A DNA stretch of 64,000 nt from Nageia nagi. Its lineage: Eukaryota; Pinophyta. How positions within the stretch are numbered: the stretch's first letter is position 1; every line of letters begins with the position of its first letter. Shown here piece after piece: positions 1-8,922 of this stretch. The translations under genes and the position numbers were made by a program. The notes below the pieces were generated by a model. That model searched no databases and was not told the DNA's origin. It was given only the letters and a program-made list of their open reading frames with translations. The DNA lies in contig JBITNC010000001.1 of the NCBI GenBank assembly GCA_050084985.1, positions 183,272,001-183,336,000 of the forward strand, in the 5' to 3' direction.

Positions 1-2
1 AG

Positions 3-325
3 AGTACACCTCTTGATGCGAGGGCTCAATTATGTAGAACTTAGCTCTCATACATTAGCTTATCATGATTCTACAGAGTTCGGTTCCTATGCAACTGGAG
101 TACGCCTCTTGATGCGAGGGCTCAGTTATGTAGAACTTAGCTCTCATACATCAGCTTATCATTATTCTATGGAGTTCGGTTCTTATGCAACTTGGTGCAA
201 AGAGTTGTGTGGAACTTAGCTCTCATATATCAGCTTATCATTGTTTTACGGAGTTCAGTTCTCATGCAACTAGAGTACACCTCTTAGTGCGAAGGCTCAG
301 TTGTGTAGAACTTAGCTCTCTCCTA
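3..325. repeat. Tandem repeat, 96-bp unit, about 3.5 copies
   Basis: Units begin at 3, 99, about 195 and 274. Each carries an AGTACACCTC-type start, a GTAGAACTTAGCTCTC core and an AGCTTATCAT segment. The third unit lacks about 18 bp near its start and the fourth stops near 325. The array probably continues left of the window. It lies upstream of the polypurine tract at 819, so it is best read as part of the 3' untranslated region of a Ty3/gypsy element. Short open frames through it are by-products of the repeat. Confidence 0.85.
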
Positions 326-500
326 TGTGTGGTTACTATTATCATGTGTTGTTATGTGTGTTGTCATGTGTTGTCATGTCTTGTCTTGTGAGTTGGTCAT
401 GTGTGTTATCATGTCTTGTCATGTGTGTTGTCATGTGTTGTCATGTTTTGTCTTGTGATGTGGTCTTGTCAAGTTATCATTCGGTCGACATGTGTGGTCA
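326..500. repeat. TG-rich minisatellite (TTGTCATG motif, 67-bp higher order)
   Basis: Dense short repeats of TGTTGTCATG and TCTTGTCATG. A higher-order copy of about 38 bp starts at 361 and again at 428, a spacing of 67 bp. It follows the 96-bp array directly and belongs to the same 3' region of the retroelement. Confidence 0.75.
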
Positions 501-818
501 AGTTGTTTGTCCGGTCATTGTCATGTGTATTGTCAAGTTTGTTATCTTGGGTCATCAGCATTGCAGCAAGATTATCAGCTTATCAGATTATCAGACATAT
601 CAAGCTATCACCTTCTACAACAAAACGCAAGGGGCAAGCATGCCCAAGGTAAATATCAAAAGGGAGTTTTCTTAACCTATAAGCTTTATCATGATGTTGT
701 TTAAGTTTGGAATGGTTAGTGTTTATCATTGCTTATCAAAATTGCTTGCTATAATGTTATGTTTTTACTTTGAATGCAAAATCTCAACTCACCTCATGCT
801 TCTTTCGATTTTACATCC
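501..818 (+). other. Non-coding 3' region of a Ty3/gypsy element
   Basis: No gene is seen. At about 570-600 there are several 8-bp steps of the TTATCAG type. The AGCTTATCA motif of the upstream 96-bp repeat recurs here. The stretch ends at the polypurine tract, so it is taken as the 3' untranslated part of an element whose coding region lies left of the window. Confidence 0.5.
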
Positions 819-831
819 AAAGTGGGGCATC
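819..831 (+). promoter_or_regulatory. Polypurine tract before a 3' LTR
   Basis: A purine run AAAGTGGGGCAT lies directly before TGTTAACAC. This is the usual form of plant Ty3/gypsy plus-strand primer sites, in which a G-rich purine run and a short pyrimidine step precede the LTR's TG. Confidence 0.8.
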
Positions 832-947
832 TGTTAACACATAAAAATGATTTTATGCTTTTAAATCAATAAATTAATGAAATATGCTTAGCCTAACTAT
901 ATGTCTTGAATGGATTAAGGTGATAATGTCAATATTTGGCTTGAATA

Positions 948-1031
948 TGAATATTGTATGAGTTATCTTGAATATTGCATGGTTTATCTTGAATATTGTA
1001 TGAATTATCTTGTTTATTGATGTGTTTATCT
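948..1031 (+). repeat. Four 21-bp direct repeats in LTR U3
   Basis: Copies start at 948, 969, 990 and 1011. All fit a TGAATATTG...TTATCT pattern with an exact 21-bp spacing. They end about 68 bp upstream of the TATA box, where plant LTR promoters often carry enhancer repeats. Confidence 0.8.
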
Positions 1032-1098
1032 TAAATCTTGTAAATTAACCTTATTTATGTGGATGCACGCCGACCTATGGGCGGTATTATCTATTATC

Positions 1099-1109
1099 TA
1101 TATAAATAA
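1099..1109 (+). promoter_or_regulatory. LTR TATA box
   Basis: TATATAAATAA lies inside the LTR, downstream of the U3 repeats. A short CGCC/GGCG inverted pair lies just upstream (about 1068-1085). Transcription would start near 1130, just before or within an ACAACAACAAGG stretch. Confidence 0.55.
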
Positions 1110-1610
1110 GGGATCTAATAGTAAGTCCACAACAACAAGGATACACATGATCCCGCGTATGGTCTTGTAAGTGGCTACCCCTTAAGGTATCTCTTGGTAC
1201 CGCCTACAAGGCTATGGTTTGTGTGCTTCCTTACGTGAGCTCTCCTGACATATGCAATCAATTCTGATATTACACTGCAATCTGAGATATCTATACTGAA
1301 GATCTGGACCTAATCGAGAGGTCAAAGCTACCGAATTAGGGCCACCGGTGCTCCTTTGTGAATGGAAGAACACCGCTGGTGCTCTAATATTACTGAAATG
1401 GACCACTTGCGGTCCTCTTTTCACGTCCTTGCAGGTCACGGCATTGTGGAAAAGGTAGCTTATCGTCACTACATCGCCAACATCTACATCTTTCGTTGTC
1501 AGGTACATTTCGTGAGGTAAGTACATGAATCATAGTCTTGGTTGGTACAAGTACACTGCTGAATTGGTTATGTTGTTTATTGATATCTAGAATAAATCGC
1601 TATCCATAGC

Positions 1611-1756
1611 TAGTATACAGATAATATTGAGTTTGTAGATATTTCTCTATTTGTTTATTTGCAAATTCAATTTTATTTGTAAGCACCAAATTTTGCACAC
1701 TTTGCAATTTTTAATGCAATTTTTTTTCTTATGTCATTTTGATATTTTTTTATGAC
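1611..1756. other. Gene-free AT-rich stretch
   Basis: Contains TTTGCA-rich inverted motifs and long T runs. No gene or element boundary can be supported. Confidence 0.4.
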
Positions 1757-1776
1757 AAAGGAAAAAGGGGAGAAAT
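1757..1776 (+). promoter_or_regulatory. Possible polypurine tract
   Basis: A 19-nt unbroken purine run (1757-1775) containing AAAAAGGGGAG is followed by TTGCATTAAA. It has the form of a retroelement plus-strand primer site, with an LTR starting at TGCATT (1777). No matching LTR copy is in the window, so this is only a suggestion. Confidence 0.3.
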
Positions 1777-1803
1777 TGCATTAAATATGCACTTTGTTAA
1801 AAT

Positions 1804-2103
1804 AAAAATTTGTTGTGGATGTGCATAATATTTATAGTGAAAATTTAGGTAAAAATTTCTTTCAAACTATGATATGGACTATCCTTATTGGTTGCAATGC
1901 TATGCAAATTTGTTGTGGATGTGCATAGTATTTAAAGTAAAAAATTAGGTAAAAAATTCTTCTAAACTATGATATGCACTATCCTTATTGGTTGCAATAC
2001 TATGAAAAGTTTTTATGGATGTTCATAGTGTTTAAAGTGAAAAATTATGAAATTTTTTCTTTCAAACTATGATATGCACTATATTTATTGGTTGACATAT
2101 TGT
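1804..2103. repeat. Tandem repeat, 100-bp unit, three copies
   Basis: The marker TGTTGTGGAT starts at 1811 and 1911, with its variant TTTTATGGAT at 2011, so the period is exactly 100 bp. Each unit also has a CAAACTATGATATG segment (CTAAACTATG in the second copy) and, except in the last, ATTGGTTGCAAT. The third copy is the most diverged. Confidence 0.9.
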
Positions 2104-2173
2104 TAAAAAAGAAACTTATTTATGGATTGATGCCACTATACTTCCATGATTGAGAAGTTTATCTATGTCAATG

Positions 2174-2395
2174 AATTATTTGCCACATTACTACTTTTTA
2201 GCAAGTTGTAGTGGATGGAGTGGTTAAAAATATTCATCCTTCTTCATGACTACATTGTTAGAGTGGTTAAAAAAGTTTGCCCTTCTCTATGACTGCATTG
2301 TTGGAGTAGTTAAAAAGGTTCTCCCTTCTCCATGATTGTATATTGTTGGAGTGGTTAAATAGGTTTTTCATTCTCTAAAATTGTAATTGTTTGAT
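2174..2395. repeat. Tandem repeat, 43-45-bp unit, about four copies
   Basis: The marker GAGTGGTTAA or GAGTAGTTAA starts at 2218, 2261, 2304 and 2349. Between markers lie CCTTCTC and CATGACT type segments. It is unrelated to the 100-bp array next to it. Confidence 0.85.
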
Positions 2396-2449
2396 AAAAT
2401 TTAAATCTATGTTGATAGATTAATGCAACCAAATTTCATCATATGAATC

Positions 2450-2860
2450 TTGACTAGTATGATAGTCAAGTTGGTTTTTTGTGGCTTGCACTTCTTGATG
2501 TGGTCGTCAAGATGGTATTTTATAGTTTTTTATTCATCTATAATACAATATTATTGAATGAGAATATAAACCTTCAAATCAACATATTTATAAATATATT
2601 AGAACTTATGTATGTGGCTTATGGTTTACCTTATAAATCTTGACTTAGTGGTTTTGGTAAAGTAAGCATTTTTATACCTTAAAAATCTTGACTTTATAAT
2701 TTAGTCAAGTAGTTATGGCTTATAAATCTTGGCTTTGTGTTTGGTCAAGTTGGTATTTGTGACTTAAAAATTTTAACTTGGTGGTATATTCAAATTGTTA
2801 TGGATTATAAATCTTGACTTGGTGGTTTAGTCAAGTTGGTGTTTGTTAGTTTTTGGCATG
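2450..2860. repeat. Diverged tandem repeat, about 40-50-bp unit
   Basis: Recurring TTATAAATCTTGACTT and TAGTCAAGTTGGT segments occur near 2450, 2632, 2680, 2720, 2764 and 2803. Spacing varies from about 39 to 50 bp between the later copies. Confidence 0.7.
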
Positions 2861-2869
2861 GTTAAAGTA

Positions 2870-3563
2870 ACATTATTACAAGAGTATTTGTTTGGTGAAG
2901 TTATCATCAAAGGAGAGAAAAATATTATGATATGATGACATTATTATATATGAAAAATAAATACAAATAATGATAAAAATTAAACAAAAATCAAAATAAA
3001 AAATTATATTTATGATTGATGATATTTTTGAGAATGCATCACTTGGTTGATAGTGCATTTGTTGATGTTATGCATAAATGATATTGTCGATATCACATTA
3101 TGAATGATACATTTTTTTAGTATGCACATGTGATATTTAGTTGATTATGTATATCATATTTGATATGTATATTTGATTACTTGGTATATTTATGTACCAT
3201 TTGATTAGTTTATAGATGATATTTATCTTATATGAGTGTATAATATGCATCTAATTGATCTTGTTTATGAGCTACTTATAGCTTGTAGGTTTCTTCTTGA
3301 ATTGCAAGTTATTTCAGGTATGCAAGCTCATGAAGACTCATAATATAAACATATTATTAAATGAATACTCTTGTACATTTTAAAACTATTTATGGTTAAT
3401 GATTGTATTGTAAAACTATTTGTTAAAATGGCTAAGTAGTTGATCCATTGTAGAACCATATATACTATATTACTTTCTCACAAGTTCTCATTTCTGATTA
3501 TATTCTTATGGAGAACTCTCTTACTCTTTCTTTTATCTTTTATACTCTCTACCAATATTGCAT
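2870..3563 (+). mobile_element. 3' non-coding end of a Ty1/copia element
   Basis: From about 3200 this matches the reverse complement of 50315-50700, the 3' region of a copia element on the other strand. Shared segments include GTAAAACTATTTGTTAAAATGG-like sequence near 3410, ATGCAAGCTCATG near 3320 and the CTCTACC stretch before the polypurine tract. Coding sequence upstream is missing, so the copy is 5'-truncated. A 60-codon minus-strand frame at 2876-3058 is A+T-rich and has no recognisable domain. Confidence 0.6.
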
Positions 3564-3573
3564 TAAAGGAGAG
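3564..3573 (+). promoter_or_regulatory. Polypurine tract of a copia element
   Basis: TTAAAGGAGAG directly precedes TGTTGGAA. This is the usual copia arrangement, and the same junction is seen in reverse at 50301-50314. Confidence 0.7.
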
Positions 3574-3990
3574 TGTTGGAAATTATAATGCATTATTATG
3601 TAATATCTCTTTTTAATTTAAACTTATAATGTAAATCCACTTAATACTTAAAGTATCTCTAGATACCTTAAAATATTAAGAGAATAAATATGGAAAATGT
3701 TTTAACCTTACCCTTGGGTAAAAGGGTGGTTAAAGAGTGGGTTTAATATTATCAATTGAGGGGTAACCCCCCTCTCATTTTACTTGTATAAGTATAAAAA
3801 TGCTTGTCTTGTAGAAGAGTTCTTGAGAATTTGTAGGAGAGGTATATTTTGAGAAGTAATAGAAAGAATGGTTCAAAGTGGATGTACTCTCATAGTTGAA
3901 GGAACCACTATAAATGATGTGTTATAATTTGTGTGATTGGTTCTTTATTAGTTATATGGTTGAATGTTAAATTTGTTAGAGAAGCTTCAA
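3574..3990 (+). mobile_element. Ty1/copia LTR (same family as 50301)
   Basis: The start TGTTGGAA is set by the polypurine tract. The LTR carries TATA-like sequence at about 3786-3800 (TGTATAAGTATAAA) and a TTGAGAAGTAATAGAA segment shared with 44350-44506 in reverse. The right end is not sharp; I place it near 3960-4000. No primer-binding site follows, so it is a 3' LTR or a solo LTR. The Tat element to the right is cut here. Confidence 0.6.
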
Positions 3991-4099
3991 GGTGATCTTG
4001 GTTATAAAATCCTTCAATTTCATAATGTTTTGATAATACTCAAAGGGATTGTATAGGCTATGTCACTATGCTTATTGAAGTAGGTGGTAATCTATTGAT

Positions 4100-5270
4100 C
4101 AAAAGGTTTATGTTTTTTAAATAAATTTACCATATAATATTTTGCTTAGAAGGTCATCAATTCATAAGATTAGGGCTATCACTTCTACCTTACATTGATC
4201 AATTAAGTTTATGCATAAAGGAAAGTATATCACTATTCATGTAGAAAATAATCCCACAAATTTGTGTCAAGCAATTGAAAATTTTGGATATCTCATAACC
4301 TGTTTGAATATGAGGGGACTAATCCAACACCTATAATATATATTAGTATGCATTATGTAAGCATGAGAACATACAAAATCTCAGATATTAGCATCTAGGA
4401 GAACTTCAAAGACCTTGGAAAACCACTTTTTATGCTTGAAACCTAGCATTATCACTTAGATGAGGAAAAAATTAAGCACCATCTCTCTATTCTTGAGGAA
4501 GAAATTGATCCTATCAAATATATTCATACCCTCTATCATGAAAATGATAAAAAATGTGCATCTATGATAGATAATATGGCACTTGTTTCTCAAATCTTGT
4601 ATGGAAAGGTAAGTTTATATTTCAATAGTTTTGATTCTATGTTCACTAACCATTATATGAAAAATTATCAATATGGTGGAAAAGATATAGGTAGAATGGG
4701 CAATATATCATAGAGCCTATCCCAAATGAAGGTCAACATAAGAGAATAAATAGGATTAAATCTAGTGCACCACCACCCCCCATCACACAAATAGTTGATA
4801 GAAATAGTTAAGGTTGCACTAGAGATATTTTGGATGAGTGGTTGCATTGTACCATGATGTGTGGTGCAATAGAAAAATTACAAGATTTCTATGTAGATCC
4901 ATTGTTACCTCCTATGACTCTAGTTTGAGTAGACATCTTTCAAAATGATGATGTTATATTAAAGAAGCTGGGGGCATGAAGGGAATTCCTAAAATCTAGT
5001 GAAAAGAGGCTCACAATATCGTTCCTATGACTTTAGGATTATTTTTATAAGGAATTTTGCACAAATATGTAAATATTATAGGTTGATTTCTTAACTTCTT
5101 TCCTTAGTTTCATGCATTTTTACTAAAGTAAATCTTAGTTTTAGGTTATTTTTTTATTTTTATATTTGTCTTCCCTTTCATAAATGGAGCAACATTGCTA
5201 GGATCCTAGTATCACTACTCTATTATCTATGTGTCTTACGATTAAGTTTGGATACAATAATGGGGGCATT
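4100..5270 (+). pseudogene. Decayed gag/protease part of a Tat-lineage Ty3/gypsy element
   Basis: No long frame remains. Reading through stops gives lysine- and glutamate-rich fragments typical of gag C-termini (for example around 4410-4620), then a stretch at about 4810-4950 and TATA-poor non-coding sequence to 5270. No zinc knuckle or protease DSG motif could be placed. The assignment rests on position, directly upstream of a clear Tat-type RT in the same strand. The 5' end is cut by the copia LTR on the left, so the original start, leader and 5' LTR are absent here. Confidence 0.4.
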
Positions 5271-5299
5271 ACCTATGCCTCCCCAACTAAGTGATGCAA

Positions 5300-5990
5300 T
5301 ATCCTACCTTAGTGAAGAAATAATAGAAGTAAACATCGATACCCAGGAGGACCCATGATTGATAAAAATAGGATCTTGGTTATCCTTGGAAGAATAGAAA
5401 AGATATCACATACTATTAAAAGCATTTTTTGATGTCTTTACTTGGTATTATTTTGATATGCTTGGTCTTAATCCTAATTTTTTCACTCATAGCCTAGTTG
5501 TCAATAACAATGTTAAAATTGTTCAACAAAAACCTCAAAAAAATGCATCTTAGGGTATCTCTTACCATTAAAAAGGAAATTGAAAAATATATTATCCATT
5601 GAAAACTCTCTTTGGATTTCTAACATTGTTCCTATAGCTAAGACTAATGCTGAGATTAGATGTTGTATAGATTTTAAAGAAATTAACAAGGCATATCCTA
5701 CAGATGTCTTTTCTTTACCTAAAATTGATATGATTGTAGATTCAATAGAAAAGTTAAGACATTACATGCTTGAAAATACATCATATTTTGTATCTCAAGC
5801 TAATCCAGTTAGATATCTCATGTTCAAATCTTACTTGTCTAGAAGAGCTATGAAGTGGGTGATGTTGCTTTAGGAATCAAATTTGGTATTTATCACTCTA
5901 AAATAAATTAAAGGATAAGATATAGCATAATTCATTGAAAACCATCCATGGAATAAAGTATCACAAACATAGGAAGCATTTTTAGATGAA
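5300..5990 (+). pseudogene. Tat-type reverse transcriptase/RNase H, internally deleted
   Basis: Reverse transcriptase copies element RNA into DNA; RNase H removes the RNA strand. Reading from 5309, the entry region before the fingers is recognisable (DIGTQEDP, then FFDVFTWYYFDM). Then come CCIDFKEINKAYPTD (about 5660-5710) and LPKIDMIVDS. Immediately after this, KLRHYMLENTSYFVSQANP appears, which in Tat elements belongs to the end of the first RNase H domain. The RT palm with the catalytic YxDD, the connection and most of RNase H are therefore missing, a deletion of roughly 350-400 codons. Stops interrupt both parts. The order and wording match the Tat/Ogre group better than chromoviruses. 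Confidence 0.75.
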
Positions 5991-6500
5991 GTGGAGTGTC
6001 ATACAACTTGCTATTTTAACATCATTTCTAGATTCCAATGCTATCACTCAAATAATGAACCAAATTTTCTTGAGGTTTTTGTTGGTTCCATAGAGGAAAA
6101 TGAGTGGATGTTTTTGTTTTATGGTTTAAAATGCTTTCATGGATTCAATGCAAGAATTATCCTAATCAATTCCCATAGTGATGTTATCCCTAAATCTTAT
6201 CATTTAAGCTTTGATTGCACTAATAACATGGAAGCATATGAACCTCTTATATTAAGTTTAAAGGTTGCAATACTTCTCAAGGTGAAAAGGATATATATCT
6301 TTGGTGATTTCCAATTAATAATAAAGCAATTATCCAACATCTACAACACCAAAGATCCAAAGTTACAGCCATACAAGGAAATTATAGAAAATATCCCCAT
6401 GTAATTATATGAGTATCAAATTGATAACATTCCAAGAGACAACAATAGGTATGTTGATGCAATGGTTCATGCTACTTTCCTTGGTTCCATTAACATAGAA
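5991..6500 (+). pseudogene. Second (archaeal-type) RNase H of a Tat-lineage element
   Basis: Tat-lineage Ty3/gypsy elements carry an extra RNase H after the usual RT-RNase H. Here it reads WMFLFYGLKCFHGFNAR (near 6105), LSFDCTNNMEAYEPLI (near 6210), VKRIYIFGDFQLIIKQL (near 6290) and PRDNNRYVDAMVHA (near 6430). The DCTNN...E and GD steps are the expected active-site positions; the usual glutamate after NNM is retained. The frame is open for 137 codons, has one stop at about 6404 and then continues in the same frame. This domain is the best evidence for the lineage. Confidence 0.8.
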
Positions 6501-6559
6501 TATGAACAAACCATCCTCATAATCAAAAACATTGGTAAGCCTTCTCATGAGTGTGATGC

Positions 6560-7875
6560 TCAAAATTCTATTCAAGATCATTATTTTTTAACAATTTCTA
6601 TAAATACATGTGAATGGTATGAAGATGATTTCAATTATCTCAAAAATTGTATTTTATCCATTACTTTTTATCATAATGCTAGAATTAGACTTAAAAAGCT
6701 AGCTACAAAACATGTCATTATTCGTGATTTACTAAATAGAAGATCTTTTGATGGTACTCTTCTTACATGTCTAGTGAGAAATGAAATAAAAATGGCACTT
6801 CATCAAGCTCATGATATTAATGTGGTGATCACTTTAATGGTAAATTTATTTATTAAAAATTACTTAGAATAGGTTATTATTGGCCTACTATGCTTTAAGA
6901 TTATGAATTACATGTTAGAAAATGTGAGTAATGTCAAAAGAATGCTAGACTTCAACCTTGTCCTTCCCATGATTTGCATTCTATTGTATCTCCTTGTCCA
7001 ATTTCTATATAGACACTTGATTTTATTAGAAAAATTAACCCTATTTCAAAAGATGGACATAATTTTATCATTACAACTACATAATACTTCACTAAATGGT
7101 GGATCCCATACATATGAAGCTAGCAAAAAGAGGTAAAATTATTGATTTTATTGTTGAATTTATCATTTCTATACATGATGTGCCTTCTAAATTATTTATG
7201 GATAATGGTATTAGCTTTAAAGATAATAATATCAAAGATTTTTGTACACAGTATCATATTGAAAGGAAATACTCTACACCTTATTATCCCCAAGGTAATG
7301 GTCAAGACAAAGTGTCAAATAATTTCATCAAGAGTATTCTATCTAAAACTATTGCACATCATGGTAAAGAATGGTATGAACAACTCCCTTATGCTTTATG
7401 GGCCTATAGTGGTAGCATTAGAACTTTTGTAGGTTTCACTCCCTTTTCCCTAATGTATGGAGACGAATTTGTGATCCCATTAGAGATATAAATCCCATTG
7501 CTTCATGTAACATTAAATGGTATCATTCCTGATGAAGATAGATGGAAGGTTAAATTAGCACAACTAGAGGTCCTAGATGAGAAAAGGGTTAATGCTCTAG
7601 AAAACCTTTGTGCCTATCATTATTGAATTCATTGAGCCTATAGAAAAAAGATCATACCTAAAGAGTTCAAGGTAGGTGACCTTATCTTAAAAGAAAATTT
7701 TACTAATACTAAAGCATTTGAAAATAAAAAGAAGGATAAATTTGAACCTAACTAGATAGGTCCTTACATTTTTATTACAAACTATAGAAAAGGTATATAT
7801 AAATTATCTATAATTGAAGGTAAAAAGGAAAGAAATCTAATAAATATCATGCATTTGAAAAAGTTTTACATCTAA
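6560..7875 (+). pseudogene. Integrase of a Tat-lineage Ty3/gypsy element
   Basis: Integrase inserts the DNA copy. The N-terminal zinc-binding region is decayed (HQAHD near 6800, then an RKCE..CQKNA step near 6920). The core has FIRKINPISKDGHNF, YFTKWW, FMDNGISFKDNN (second Asp) and YPQGNGQDKVSNNF, where the catalytic Glu of the usual GQxE is Lys. The C-terminal part has EWYEQLPYALWAY, TPFSLMYGDEFVIPLE (near 7470) and the GPY/F-like IGPYIFI (about 7760). At least one frameshift lies between about 7000 and 7100, and stops occur at 7491 and beyond. Not functional. Confidence 0.8.
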
Positions 7876-7879
7876 TCTC

Positions 7880-8432
7880 TTTTTCATGCAAATATATCCT
7901 TTTACATTTTTGGATACTAACATTTTAGGTCAATCAAATCAATAACCAAACACCTTCATTGAATTCAGTACAATCAATTACCAAGTATGACAATAAAAAG
8001 GTAACTTGTCCATTTATTTATCTTATTTTCATTGCAATATCTATTTATTATATATTTATCTTATCAATTGTATCATTTTATGCCTTTGTAAGGAAGGGTC
8101 ATTCTTATTACAAATTCATAAAAACATGGTGGATTAGGGAAACTAAGTTGGTCAGTCTTGTCATTTGATATCTTTGTAAGAAAGGGTCATTTTTATCACA
8201 AAATCCATGGCAACATGGTGGTTTGGAAAACTAGGTTGATCAATAAAAATGGGTAATCATATTCACTACTCTTGGTTTGTAAGTCACCAAGGATAGGTTT
8301 GTATTCTTATCACTTATCATATTGTCCACATCATATTTATATTTGAGATATTTTCTTACTCTTATCTTTTTTGTTGAATATACTTTCCATTATGTTTTGA
8401 TTTTGTTTATTTCACAAGCATCAAAACATATT
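7880..8432 (+). other. 3' untranslated region of the Tat element with 88-bp duplication
   Basis: Non-coding region between the integrase end and the polypurine tract. It contains an imperfect tandem duplication: TTTGTAAGGAAGGGTCATT at 8085 and TTTGTAAGAAAGGGTCATT at 8173, each followed by ACATGGTGG and GAAAACTA-type sequence. The period is 88 bp. Confidence 0.7.
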
Positions 8433-8446
8433 CAAAGTGGGGTATT
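8433..8446 (+). promoter_or_regulatory. Polypurine tract of the Tat element
   Basis: CAAAGTGGGGTAT precedes TTTTAACATC, a decayed form of TGTTAACA. It is the same type of site as at 819 and 43998. Confidence 0.75.
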
Positions 8447-8898
8447 TTTTAACATCTAAAAAGAAATTTTAATTTAATTAAAATAACCTTTTTAGTTATT
8501 TGAAATGGTTTATTTAATTTATTAAATAAATGCCTTTAGTAATGTGCACTCTCATCTACCTTTATGTTTTATGGTAACAAGTCAACCAACATCACAATAA
8601 GCCTAAATAGGAGCCTTGGTAATCTACATGTTACCTATAAAGGTTAAAGGGTTTACATGATCATAGATATAACATGATATTAGATAATCTTGAATCCTTG
8701 ATAGATGGAAACTACTTGTGGCATTATTGATTGGTGTTTCTTAATGTCACCTATCAATTTATGAAATTATTATACTCTAAGTTTCACATTCATGCTATCT
8801 TTTACCAATTTGTGAGTGATGTTTTATAGATCAAAAGAAAGATAACAACATCAAGAAAAGGGCAAGGATAAACTAGAAACATAGCCAAGAAGCATCAT
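8447..8898 (+). mobile_element. LTR of the Tat-lineage element
   Basis: The left edge is set by the polypurine tract; the terminal TG is mutated to TT. The right edge is placed at AGCATCA (about 8897), just before a primer-binding site. The LTR would be about 450 bp. It serves as 3' LTR for the pol remains on the left, yet it is followed by a primer site on the right. Confidence 0.6.
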
Positions 8899-8906
8899 TA
8901 GGTTCT

Positions 8907-8922
8907 TGGCACCATTATTGGG
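8907..8922 (+). promoter_or_regulatory. Primer-binding site, Asp-tRNA type
   Basis: TGGCACCATTATTGGG matches the plant tRNA-Asp type primer site TGGCGCCGTTGCCGGG at 12 of 16 positions. At least two of the changes are CpG-loss (G to A or C to T). Athila and Tat elements are known to use Asp-type primers. Confidence 0.6.

Larger units (their letters stand above)
832..1610 (+). mobile_element. Ty3/gypsy LTR, CpG-rich and probably young
   Basis: The start at TGTTAACAC is fixed by the polypurine tract. The right end is uncertain (about 1550-1620), because no second copy is in the window to align and no target duplication can be checked. U3 holds four 21-bp repeats (948-1031) and a TATA box at 1099-1109. 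The part after the TATA box (about 1060-1580) keeps many CpG dinucleotides, for example in CACGCCGAC, CCCGCGTATG and CACCGGTGC, whereas almost all other elements here have lost theirs. A 104-codon open frame on the minus strand (1212-1526) shows no recognisable domain and is taken as chance. Confidence 0.7.

Noticed and set aside
3-500. Regularly spaced repeats resembling a CRISPR array
   Set aside because: Units are contiguous tandem repeats without unique spacers, in a plant-type genome full of LTR elements.
1212-1526. 104-codon open frame on the minus strand, relatively GC-rich
   Set aside because: It lies inside the LTR after the TATA box and has no recognisable domain. Its openness is explained by the higher GC content there.
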